From assembly GCF_027066465.1 (NCBI RefSeq), contig NZ_JAMONU010000107.1:1-10461 (forward strand): 10,461 bases of DNA, in the 5' to 3' direction. This stretch comes from Thermococcus sp. (GTDB taxonomy: Archaea; Methanobacteriota_B; Thermococci; Thermococcales; Thermococcaceae). The translations under genes were made by a program, and so were the position numbers. The notes under the pieces were generated by a model that saw only the letters and a list, made by a program, of their open reading frames with translations, ran no database searches and was not told the DNA's origin. Numbering within the stretch: the first letter of the stretch is position 1; every line of letters begins with the position of its first letter. Shown here piece by piece: positions 5,232 to 10,461 of this stretch.

Positions 5232-6695
5232 ATGAGGGTGTTAATCCTCGGCGGAGGTGCCATAGGTCGCTCTATAGCCGAATTCCTCAAAGGAGAGTTC
5301 GAGGTGGTTATAATCGAGAAAGATGAAATCCGGGCTAAGGCCCTTGAGGAGAGCGGCTTTCATGTTGTTCACGGCGACTTCTCCTACACTGCAACCCTTC
5401 TCAAAGCCGGGATAGAGCGGGCGGAGCTAGTCATAATAACGACCATGAACGTTGAGACAATAAAGAAGACTCTCTACGTAATCAGGTCGAACAACAAGGA
5501 CGTTCCCGTTCTAACGCTTCTGCCCGATGATGTTTCCATAGACGACATCGTCTCCTCCATAAAGGAGGAGTTTGAGGCTGACGTTCGGGTTGACTATGCG
5601 ATTTCTCCCCGGGCGGCCCTCAAGGAGGCCGTTATCAAAACCGTGGAAATGATAGGTGAGAAGAAGAACGTCAACCTCCTTATAAAGCACCTCAAGGAGC
5701 TTAAATCAAAGGGAGACTCCCTCCTCATACTGATGCACGACAACCCGGACCCTGACTCGATAGCGAGCGCCTCCGCCCTCAGCGTCATAGCCCAGACCCT
5801 AGGCTTCAAGACCCAGATAGCCTACGGGGGTGATATAACCCACCATGAGAACAGGGCCTTCGTGAACCTCCTGGGGATAAACCTGATGAAGCTCTCCAGA
5901 GGCTCCTACGAGCTGAGGAGGTACCCCTTCATAGCCCTCGTGGACTGCCAGCCCAACGGGAACATAACGGTTCTCGAACAGCCTGACTACGAGAGGATAA
6001 AGGTCATAATAGACCACCATCAGGTTCTTCAGCATCTCTCTGATGTTATCCCGAAGGACGCATTCCTCGATATAAGGCCCGACGTCAATTCATCGTCTTC
6101 CATTCTCGTGGAGTACCTCAGGGGGCTGAACATGGAGGTCAATCCTCTCCTCGCAACCGCCCTCTTCTACGGGATTTACATAGACACCAAAAAGTTCTCA
6201 AAGCTCAGCAGGGTTGACCTCAAGGCGATAGAGTGGTTGGCCGGAAAGGTGGACTACGAACTCCTCGACAAGATAGAGCACCCGGATATAAGCACAGAGA
6301 CCGCGGAGATACTCGCGAGGGCAATACTCCACAGGAAGATTTACAAGAACGTCGTTATAAGCAACGTCGGTTTCGTGAGCAACAGGGACGCCTTGGCGGA
6401 GGCGGCGGACTTCCTCCTCAGGCTCGAGGGCATAAACACAGTTCTCGTGTTCGGCATAGTTGATGACAAAATCGAGATATCCGCGAGAACGAGGGACGTG
6501 AGGGTTAACATAGGGGCTGTGATGAAGGAAGCCTTTGGGGATATAGGCTCCGGAGGGGGTCACCCCCAGTCGGCCGGTGCTAGAATACCCCTCGGCCTCT
6601 TCAAATCAGCCAAGGACAAGGAGTCTCTGCTGAAACTTGCGGAGGAGGCAATAACGGAAAGGTTCCTGGAGGCGTTAAAAGTTAAAGAGGGCTAA
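5232..6695 (+). CDS. TrkA-N (RCK) domain fused to DHH/DHHA1 phosphoesterase
   Basis: This is a 487-aa fusion. Residues 1-125 are a TrkA-N Rossmann domain with the dinucleotide-binding loop GGGAIG near residue 8 and an acidic end to the second strand (VVIIEKD). Residues about 155-325 form a DHH catalytic domain with metal ligands visible in all four motifs: HDNPDPDS (169-176), Asp238 in ALVDCQ, DHH (261-263) and Asp318 in YIDTKKF. Residues about 365-487 form DHHA1, with the GGGHPQSAG substrate loop at 441-449. DHH-DHHA1 enzymes hydrolyse small phosphodiesters, such as cyclic dinucleotides, short oligonucleotides or pAp; the TrkA-N part suggests control by NAD(H) or another nucleotide. This architecture is known in archaea, but the substrate is not evident from sequence. 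I chose ATG 5232 because GGTGAT ends four bases upstream; the GTG at 5223 lies inside that site. The stop overlaps the stop of the convergent PRC-barrel gene. Confidence 0.9.
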   Translation: MRVLILGGGAIGRSIAEFLKGEFEVVIIEKDEIRAKALEESGFHVVHGDFSYTATLLKAGIERAELVIITTMNVETIKKTLYVIRSNNKDVPVLTLLPDDVSIDDIVSSIKEEFEADVRVDYAISPRAALKEAVIKTVEMIGEKKNVNLLIKHLKELKSKGDSLLILMHDNPDPDSIASASALSVIAQTLGFKTQIAYGGDITHHENRAFVNLLGINLMKLSRGSYELRRYPFIALVDCQPNGNITVLEQPDYERIKVIIDHHQVLQHLSDVIPKDAFLDIRPDVNSSSSILVEYLRGLNMEVNPLLATALFYGIYIDTKKFSKLSRVDLKAIEWLAGKVDYELLDKIEHPDISTETAEILARAILHRKIYKNVVISNVGFVSNRDALAEAADFLLRLEGINTVLVFGIVDDKIEISARTRDVRVNIGAVMKEAFGDIGSGGGHPQSAGARIPLGLFKSAKDKESLLKLAEEAITERFLEALKVKEG

Positions 6696-6901
6696 CCTTC
6701 CCTGGCTTTGACTAGGACTATGTCCCCTATCGCGGTGACCCGGTCGTAGGGTATCCCCACCTTTTCACCCGGCAGAACGAGGGCCAGAACCCTTCCGGCG
6801 CCCCTGTCTATCTCTATGAGAACCTCATCAACGTAACCGACGTAGTAGCCCTTTGTGTTGTAAATCTGCTTTCCGTAAAGCTTTGAGAGGCGCATCACCA
6901 T
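6692..6901 (-). CDS. Small PRC-barrel domain protein
   Basis: The 69-aa protein is essentially one PRC-barrel: RLSKLYGKQIYNTKGYYVG, then YVDEVLIEIDRGAGRVLALVL, a proline turn near IPYDRV, and a final strand IVLVKA. PRC-barrels are small beta barrels that mediate protein or RNA contacts. In archaea, single-domain PRC proteins include the CdpB cell-division factors that work with SepF and FtsZ, and the size and opening motif resemble that type; this is inference. I chose ATG 6901 because GGTGAT (6906-6911) lies four bases upstream. A GTG at 6910 and ATG at 6895 are weaker alternatives. It sits 34 bp after the membrane-protein gene but appears to have its own promoter. Its TAG stop (6692-6694) overlaps the TAA stop of the convergent DHH gene. 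Confidence 0.82.
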   Translation of the reverse strand: MVMRLSKLYGKQIYNTKGYYVGYVDEVLIEIDRGAGRVLALVLPGEKVGIPYDRVTAIGDIVLVKAREG

Positions 6902-6929
6902 TTCAATCACCGGAGGAGGTTATTATTGA

Positions 6930-6942
6930 ACGTATTTAAACA
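6930..6942 (-). promoter_or_regulatory. TATA box of the PRC-barrel gene, overlapping the upstream stop codon
   Basis: The minus strand reads TGTTTAAATACGT, and the TTTAAATA core covers the stop codon of the membrane-protein gene (6936-6938). The predicted start near 6911 leaves a leader of about ten bases that carries GGTGAT, so the PRC-barrel gene can be expressed separately from the operon above it. Confidence 0.5.
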
Positions 6943-7463
6943 TTGTTCCTCCCGGCCAGCTCCCGAAACTTCTCAAAGCCCCATCTCGCCAGCGAGCCGA
7001 AGAACACAAACGTTATGGCGCTCCCCGTCATTATGATTACCGCGGTGACCCCGTGTTCAACCCCCTGAAGGGGGGAGTAGAACTTCAGCGTTAGCAGTGC
7101 TATCGCAAAGCCCCCGAGGTACGTGGCGGGGCTGAGGAGAACGTCCGTGAAGTTCACCGGTTTTATGAGAACCATGGCCGCCATAACCAGGGCCAGCAGA
7201 AACTGAGCGAGGCGCACGTTTATTCCCGAAACCCCCCAGACAAGGCCAACCGCGAACGTCACCCCAAGGCCGAGGAGGAACGCCGCGGGGGCTGAGCGAA
7301 AGTCAACCCGCCATTTCAGCCCCATAAAGGCTCCAATCAGCGCTCCGGCGTAGATGCCGTAGGCAAAGAGGCTGTTCTCAACGGGCGCGTAGCTCAGCAC
7401 GGCTATTATGAACCCGATGAAAGCACCGAGTCCCACGAACGTCGCAACAGACTTCCACGTCAT
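6936..7463 (-). CDS. Conserved hypothetical membrane protein, about six transmembrane helices
   Basis: I do not recognise the family. The 175-aa protein has hydrophobic segments at about residues 5-25, 32-50, 58-79, 83-102, 108-127 and 136-157, separated by short loops. A short, basic, Arg/Lys-rich tail (RWGFEKFRELAGR) is probably cytoplasmic. Small residues (Gly, Ala) are frequent in the helices, as in compact bundles or small transporters. No catalytic motif is visible. Its ATG overlaps the TGA of the riboflavin kinase gene by four bases (ATGA), so translation is probably coupled. Context suggests it is the last gene of the translin/endonuclease V/RibK operon. A role linked to riboflavin is conceivable from position only. 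Confidence 0.75.
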   Translation of the reverse strand: MTWKSVATFVGLGAFIGFIIAVLSYAPVENSLFAYGIYAGALIGAFMGLKWRVDFRSAPAAFLLGLGVTFAVGLVWGVSGINVRLAQFLLALVMAAMVLIKPVNFTDVLLSPATYLGGFAIALLTLKFYSPLQGVEHGVTAVIIMTGSAITFVFFGSLARWGFEKFRELAGRNNV

Positions 7464-8095
7464 TCTACCACTTCCACCCTAACTCTGTCGCCGTCTTTAA
7501 GTTTAAGCTTTTCCCTCAGCTTTACGGGGGCTATTATCTCCGCTATCTTAGGGGGGTGTATTGTCCTTGAGGGTATAACTATCGCTCCCTCAACCCCGTC
7601 TATCCTCACCCGGTACGCTTTAACGTCCCCAAAGGTTCTGCCCTCTTTTATGAAGCCCGGAATCAGAACCGGCCTTACGTTGCAGAGGGCGTCGAAGACC
7701 GTCTTTGGAAACAGAACACGGACGTTCAGCGTCCCTGGATAGGGGTCGAAGCCCAGGTACTCCCGTATGAGCGGGGCGTACTGCTTAACGTAGTACGCTC
7801 CCTCCCCAAGCCCGGATACGACCTCCCCAATTACAACCCCCGTCGAGAGTGCCCTCGATATCTCATCGCAGAGGGACTTCAGGAAGCTCGCTCCCTTCGG
7901 CGTTACCTCGATGAAGGTTCGCCTTCCCCTCACGGCCCTCTCTATAAGCCCTTCTTTCTCCATCTCCCTCAGGAGTCTCAGAACAGTTTGGGGGGAGGTT
8001 TTAATCTCCGAGGCGAGTTCCCTAACGGTCACGGGCACCTTCTTGCCCACCGAGCCTCTCTTCGCGAGCGAAACAAGGAGGATGACCTTCTTCAT
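7460..8095 (-). CDS. ribK: CTP-dependent riboflavin kinase with N-terminal winged-helix domain
   Basis: Archaeal RibK makes FMN from riboflavin using CTP. The 211-aa protein starts with a winged helix-turn-helix (about residues 1-75: TVRELASEIKTSPQTVLRLLREMEKEGLI and the wing RGRRTFIEVTPKG). The kinase domain follows at about 85-211, with the family signatures GLGEGAYYV (95-103), GFDPYPGTLNV (115-125), GRTFGDVKAYRV (152-163), RTIHPP (177-182) and the LKDGDRVRVEV end. The fused domain may let it act as its own regulator or as a flavin sensor; that is inference, though the fusion is common in euryarchaea. I chose ATG 8095 over GTG 8104 because it gives an ATGA overlap with the endonuclease V stop and has GGGGTG six bases upstream. 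Its stop overlaps the next gene's ATG in the same way. Confidence 0.93.
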   Translation of the reverse strand: MKKVILLVSLAKRGSVGKKVPVTVRELASEIKTSPQTVLRLLREMEKEGLIERAVRGRRTFIEVTPKGASFLKSLCDEISRALSTGVVIGEVVSGLGEGAYYVKQYAPLIREYLGFDPYPGTLNVRVLFPKTVFDALCNVRPVLIPGFIKEGRTFGDVKAYRVRIDGVEGAIVIPSRTIHPPKIAEIIAPVKLREKLKLKDGDRVRVEVVE

Positions 8096-8676
8096 ATCCA
8101 GCACCCCTTTGAAAGCCTATCCGCCAGCTTGAGCGGTTTGGGATAGCTTCCCCCGAGGGCGCTCACAACGTCGGCGGCCGACTTCAAATCAACGAGGTGC
8201 CCGACGCTTACATAAGCTTTTCCAACCCTCCTGTAGAGTTCCGGTTCAACACCCTTTAGGGCCTTCTTTGCGACGCCTATTGTTGGCCTGCCCAGGAGCA
8301 GTCCGATGTGAGATGCCAATCCGTAGCCCCTTGGGTGCGCCCTTCCTTGGCCTTCGACAAGAAGAACGTCGAACTCGGCCCCCTTCGTAACCACGATAAC
8401 GGGCCTCGTCTCCCTGAGGAAGAAGTAGGTGGGCACGTAGGGGAAGGCAACTTCGACTCTGGCGGTCCTCGTTTCTATCGGCTCGCACTCCGGGAAGGTG
8501 CACACGACGAGTGCGGAGCAACTAAAATTCCCTCTGTAGGAGACGTCAACGGCGGCAACCCGTTTAATCTCAGAGAGACGGAGGGGTCTCTCAACTATCC
8601 TTTCGGCAAGCTTTCTTTGAATTTCCGCTATTCGCTTGAGCTTTTCGGGAACTATGTAATCCTTTAATTCAGTCAT
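8092..8676 (-). CDS. nfi: Endonuclease V (deoxyinosine 3' endonuclease)
   Basis: The 194-aa protein is a short archaeal endonuclease V, which nicks nucleic acid one nucleotide 3' of inosine and initiates repair of deaminated adenine; some homologues prefer inosine in RNA. The RNase H-like fold motifs are clear: AAVDVSYRG with catalytic Asp44; the wedge segment FPYVPTYFFLRETRP with Glu89; EGQGRAHPRGYGLASHIGLLLGRPTIGVAKK (108-138) with His114; and KPLKLADRLS with Asp186 near the C-terminus. The third metal ligand, normally Asp in a DG-x-G-x-x-HPR motif, is Glu108 here. The ATG at 8676 overlaps the end of the translin gene by 8 bp; the ribosome binding site is weak, so coupling to translin translation is likely. 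Its TGA overlaps the ribK ATG. Confidence 0.94.
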   Translation of the reverse strand: MTELKDYIVPEKLKRIAEIQRKLAERIVERPLRLSEIKRVAAVDVSYRGNFSCSALVVCTFPECEPIETRTARVEVAFPYVPTYFFLRETRPVIVVTKGAEFDVLLVEGQGRAHPRGYGLASHIGLLLGRPTIGVAKKALKGVEPELYRRVGKAYVSVGHLVDLKSAADVVSALGGSYPKPLKLADRLSKGCWI

Positions 8677-9295
8677 TCTTCAGTGCCTTCTCAAGCTTTT
8701 CTTCAAGGCTCCTGTTGAGCCTGGCCCTCGTAAGGTCTTCGAGGGTTCTCTCAAGGGCGTAGCGCGCCTGGTCCTGCTTTTGCCTCACGTTGACGAGTCC
8801 CTTCGGATACTCGAGGGTTATCAAAGCGCTGTAAACCCTCTCCATCTCCCTGTAAGCCCTCTCAGCGCTCTCCAAGTCGCCTTCAAGAAGTCTGTGAAGG
8901 AAGTATCTCCTCAGCTCACCTATGAAGTCGCCGACGCCGAGAACGTAGTCCGCTTCAGGAACGCCGAGGTCCGAGGGCCAGGGGTACGGTTTCCCCATTA
9001 TGTAGCTCATCAAAAGGGACGCCTCGACGAACTCCTGATGGGCCGTCTGAACGTAGCCAGAATAGTATAGGTCGAGGTGCTTTTCCAAAATCTCCCTGAG
9101 TTTTAAAACCCTTTTCCTGGCCTCTTCCCAGCGTTCTCTTGCGAGGCTCAGGTCGCCCCTGTGGAGGGCTTTGACGGTGTCCCCGCTCAGCCTCACTATC
9201 TCCCTCGCTACCTTCAGGGCTTCTTCCCTGAGGGAGTCCTTCTCGTCGAGGGTCCTTCTAATGGCCTCGATGATGCCCTCTATCTCCGAGTCCAT
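8669..9295 (-). CDS. Archaeal translin/TRAX-family RNA-binding protein, predicted endoribonuclease
   Basis: The 208-aa, mostly helical protein matches the translin superfamily: SGDTVKALHRGD (37-48), YVQTAHQEFVEASLL (81-95), VLGVGDFIGELRRYFL (118-133) and GLVNVRQKQDQARYALERT (166-184). Eukaryal TRAX, the catalytic subunit of the C3PO nuclease, uses Glu-x-x-Glu plus a later Asp-x3-Glu. Here these positions are filled by Glu88, Glu91, Asp123 and Glu127, so I predict an active single-stranded RNA endonuclease that forms an octameric shell. It is the first gene of the overlapping operon with nfi and ribK. The ATG at 9295 has GGTGGGAG directly upstream. It begins about 37 bp downstream of a same-strand H/ACA RNA gene. 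Confidence 0.92.
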   Translation of the reverse strand: MDSEIEGIIEAIRRTLDEKDSLREEALKVAREIVRLSGDTVKALHRGDLSLARERWEEARKRVLKLREILEKHLDLYYSGYVQTAHQEFVEASLLMSYIMGKPYPWPSDLGVPEADYVLGVGDFIGELRRYFLHRLLEGDLESAERAYREMERVYSALITLEYPKGLVNVRQKQDQARYALERTLEDLTRARLNRSLEEKLEKALKND

Positions 9296-9323
9296 GCTCC
9301 CACCGAAGGGAGTTGGAGAATGA

Positions 9324-9333
9324 GCTTAAAAAT
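9324..9333 (-). promoter_or_regulatory. T-run: H/ACA RNA terminator and possible TATA element of the translin operon
   Basis: The minus strand reads ATTTTTAAGC. The five Ts begin immediately after the ACA of the guide RNA, as expected of an archaeal oligo-T terminator. The TTTTTAAG core is also centred about 26 bp before a possible start near 9302, just ahead of the translin ATG at 9295. The spacing would leave an unusually short leader, so the promoter role is tentative. Confidence 0.4.
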
Positions 9334-9479
9334 GTGGGCTTGGCTATCCCCCACCGTCATCGAAGGCCGAGCCACCCTCAGGCGGTCCGGAGGCCAAGCC
9401 CTGTCCGCCCGGCATCGTCCACGGGACCTCATCGAGGGCCCAGCCCACTCCGTCCGGCGGGCCAACCGGGCGGGACCGT
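9333..9479 (-). ncRNA. Two-hairpin box H/ACA guide sRNA (pseudouridylation guide)
   Basis: Read on the minus strand, this G/C-rich stretch folds into two consecutive H/ACA units. Unit I: lower stem CCGCCCGG (9473-9466) with CCGGGCGG (9412-9405), pocket sides TTGGCC (9465-9460) and GACGATG (9419-9413), upper stem CGCCGGAC/GTCCCGTG (one C-C mismatch, one G-U), and ACA at 9404-9402. Unit II: nine-pair perfect lower stem GGGCTTGGC (9401-9393) with GCCAAGCCC (9344-9336), pocket sides CTCCGGA (9392-9386) and GGGATA (9350-9345), upper stem CCGCC/GGTGG, and ACA at 9335-9333. In both, the distance from upper stem to ACA is exactly 15 nt, and a GATGA with a partner GA step (TGA or GGA) forms a kink-turn for L7Ae in the apical part. 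Such RNAs guide Cbf5/Nop10/Gar1/L7Ae to uridines in rRNA. Predicted target patterns are CAUCGUC-UN-GGCCAA and UAUCCC-UN-UCCGGAG. A T-run follows the last ACA, and a TATA element sits 26 bp before the 5' end. Confidence 0.88.
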
Positions 9480-9500
9480 CGTAGAAAATTTTTCGAGGAG

Positions 9501-9516
9501 CCTTTTAAGGATTTCG
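9501..9516 (-). promoter_or_regulatory. BRE/TATA promoter of the H/ACA sRNA
   Basis: The minus strand reads CGAAATCCTTAAAAGG: a purine/A-rich BRE-like CGAAAT followed by the core CTTAAAAG centred near 9505. The predicted start near 9479 falls just before the first lower stem of the guide RNA (9473). The core CCTTTTAAGG is itself palindromic, so the direction rests on the BRE side and on the RNA position. Confidence 0.55.
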
Positions 9517-9559
9517 AAGTTCATAACTGTGAGGAATGTTAGATTCCCTAATTCATGCC

Positions 9560-9574
9560 GAAAATTATATAAAA
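9560..9574 (+). promoter_or_regulatory. BRE/TATA promoter of the S-adenosylmethionine synthetase gene
   Basis: GAAAATTATATAAAA combines a BRE-like GAAAA with a strong TTATATAA box centred near 9569. The start is predicted near 9595, giving a leader of about 25 nt that contains the ribosome binding site AGGTGGTGA (9606-9614), five bases before the ATG at 9620. The strength of both signals fits a highly expressed housekeeping gene. The rest of the gap, 9517-9559, shows nothing I can name. Confidence 0.75.
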
Positions 9575-9619
9575 GTTCCACCGAACCGGCTTTTGCTAAA
9601 AGGAAAGGTGGTGACGCTC

Positions 9620-10461
9620 ATGGCCGAGAAAGTTAGGAACATCGTTGTTGAAGAGCTTGTAAGAACCCCGGTTGAGATGCAGAAGGTTGAACTCGTTGAG
9701 AGAAAGGGAATAGGCCACCCCGACAGCATAGCCGATGGAATAGCAGAGGCCGTGAGCAGGGCCCTCAGCAGGGAGTACATCAAGCGCTACGGGATAATCC
9801 TCCATCACAACACCGACCAGGTCGAGGTCGTTGGCGGTAGGGCCTACCCGCAGTTCGGTGGTGGCGAGGTCATCAAGCCGATTTACATTCTCCTCTCGGG
9901 GAGGGCCGTTGAGCTGGTTGACAGGGAGGAGTTCCCCGTTCACCAGGTCGCAATAAGGGCCGCCAAGGAATACCTCAGGAAGGCCGTCAGGCATCTCGAC
10001 CTTGAGCACCACGTCGTCATAGACTCCCGCATCGGGCAGGGAAGCGTTGACCTCGTCGGCGTTTTCAACAAGGCCAAGGAGAACCCGATTCCGCTCGCAA
10101 ACGACACTTCCTTTGGAGTTGGCTACGCCCCGCTCAGCGAGACCGAGAGGATAGTCCTCGAGACTGAAAAGCTTCTCAACAGCGACGAGTTCAAGAAGAA
10201 GTGCCCCGCCGTTGGAGAGGACATAAAGGTCATGGGCCTCAGGAAGGGCGATGAGATTGACCTGACCATAGCGGCGGCGATAGTTGACAGCGAGGTTGAC
10301 AACCCCGACGACTATATGGCCGTCAAGGAGGAAATCTACGAGGCGGCGAAGGGCATCGTCGAGGAGCACACGGAGAGACCGACGAAGATATTCGTCAACA
10401 CCGCTGACGACCCGAAGAACGGCATCTACTACATCACCGTTACCGGAACGAGCGCGGAAGC
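9620..10461 (+). CDS. mat: Archaeal S-adenosylmethionine synthetase (methionine adenosyltransferase), partial
   Basis: The enzyme makes S-adenosylmethionine from methionine and ATP in the cytoplasm and supplies methyl groups for RNA, protein and lipid methylation, and for C/D-RNA-guided methylation. The archaeal family (also labelled metK in some annotations) is only distantly related to the bacterial enzyme and is about 400 residues long; 280 codons lie in the window and the rest is beyond the right edge. Recognisable segments are VELVERKGIGHPDSIADGI (23-41, with the ATP-binding His33-Pro-Asp35), HHNTDQVEVVGGRAYPQFGGGE (62-83), the DSRIGQGSVDLVGVF stretch, ANDTSFGVGYAPLSETER, and the later VKVMGLRKGD-type and NPDDYMAVKEE segments. 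The start has an excellent GGTGGTGA site. Monocistronic and divergent from the H/ACA RNA and translin operon. Confidence 0.96.
   Translation, partial: MAEKVRNIVVEELVRTPVEMQKVELVERKGIGHPDSIADGIAEAVSRALSREYIKRYGIILHHNTDQVEVVGGRAYPQFGGGEVIKPIYILLSGRAVELVDREEFPVHQVAIRAAKEYLRKAVRHLDLEHHVVIDSRIGQGSVDLVGVFNKAKENPIPLANDTSFGVGYAPLSETERIVLETEKLLNSDEFKKKCPAVGEDIKVMGLRKGDEIDLTIAAAIVDSEVDNPDDYMAVKEEIYEAAKGIVEEHTERPTKIFVNTADDPKNGIYYITVTGTSAE

Noticed and set aside
5191..6943. Shared GTATTTAAACATT at 5193 and again at 6932 as a regulatory repeat
   Set aside because: Both are A/T-rich promoter-like cores; the second acts on the opposite strand and overlaps a stop codon. Two copies of a TATA-type sequence are expected by chance.
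9357..9467. Tandem DNA repeat of about 70 bp
   Set aside because: The two similar blocks are the corresponding parts of two H/ACA hairpins. There are only two diverged copies, so it is not a satellite or CRISPR-like array.
9336..9475. The same palindromes read as a plus-strand structured RNA
   Set aside because: The stems pair on both strands, but only the minus strand has ACA directly after both lower stems, GATGA kink-turn motifs, a promoter at the right distance and a T-run at the end.
9313..9636. Plus-strand open frames (also 9161-9484) and a minus-strand one (9280-9465) across the G/C-rich gap
   Set aside because: Their products are rich in Arg, Pro and Ser with no recognisable motif, and the segment is fully explained by the H/ACA hairpins on the minus strand.
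9596..10369. A 257-codon minus-strand open frame opposite the S-adenosylmethionine synthetase gene
   Set aside because: It is the mirror of a strongly recognised, well-conserved gene. Codon bias of G/C-rich third positions produces such antisense frames.

Overview
The window is archaeal and most likely from the Thermococcales (a Thermococcus-like hyperthermophile). The evidence is the archaeal-type S-adenosylmethionine synthetase, a CTP-type riboflavin kinase with a fused winged-helix domain, an archaeal translin homologue, a TrkA-N/DHH fusion, a FilR1-type regulator, TATA/BRE-like promoters, GGTGAT-type ribosome binding sites and two guide-RNA genes of archaeal type. The genus is inferred from recognised protein families and gene style; no database search was possible. 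The window is gene-dense, with no mobile element, CRISPR array, tRNA or rRNA.

Layout. 1-744 (minus): EamA/DMT transporter, cut by the left edge. 790-1692 and 1717-2511 (minus): a UbiA-family prenyltransferase downstream of a FilR1-type winged-helix regulator, 24 bp apart and probably one operon. 2527-2644: divergent promoter region with tandem 19-bp-spaced direct repeats. 2645-3382 (plus): RecA/KaiC-like protein without a working Walker A motif. 3377-3432 (plus): box C/D guide RNA whose C box covers that gene's stop codon. 3444-5111 (minus): 555-aa multidomain protein with three similar alpha/beta units. 5112-5231: divergent promoter region. 5232-6695 (plus): TrkA-N plus DHH/DHHA1 phosphoesterase. 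6692-9295 (minus): translin, endonuclease V, riboflavin kinase and a membrane protein, overlapping end to start, followed by a small PRC-barrel gene with its own promoter. 9333-9479 (minus): two-hairpin box H/ACA guide RNA. 9620 to the right edge (plus): archaeal S-adenosylmethionine synthetase, cut by the window.

How the parts relate. The main unannotated content is two non-coding RNA genes. The C/D RNA has a D guide that is an exact complement of an expected tRNA-Leu(CAA) anticodon loop; the five-nucleotide rule puts the methyl group on wobble C34. The H/ACA RNA has two hairpins, each with a perfect lower stem, a pocket, a GATGA kink-turn element and an ACA exactly 15 nt from the upper stem. 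The translin/endonuclease V/RibK operon starts directly downstream of the H/ACA RNA and carries two predicted nucleic-acid enzymes. The FilR1-type regulator and the ATPase-like gene share a control region with a candidate tandem operator.
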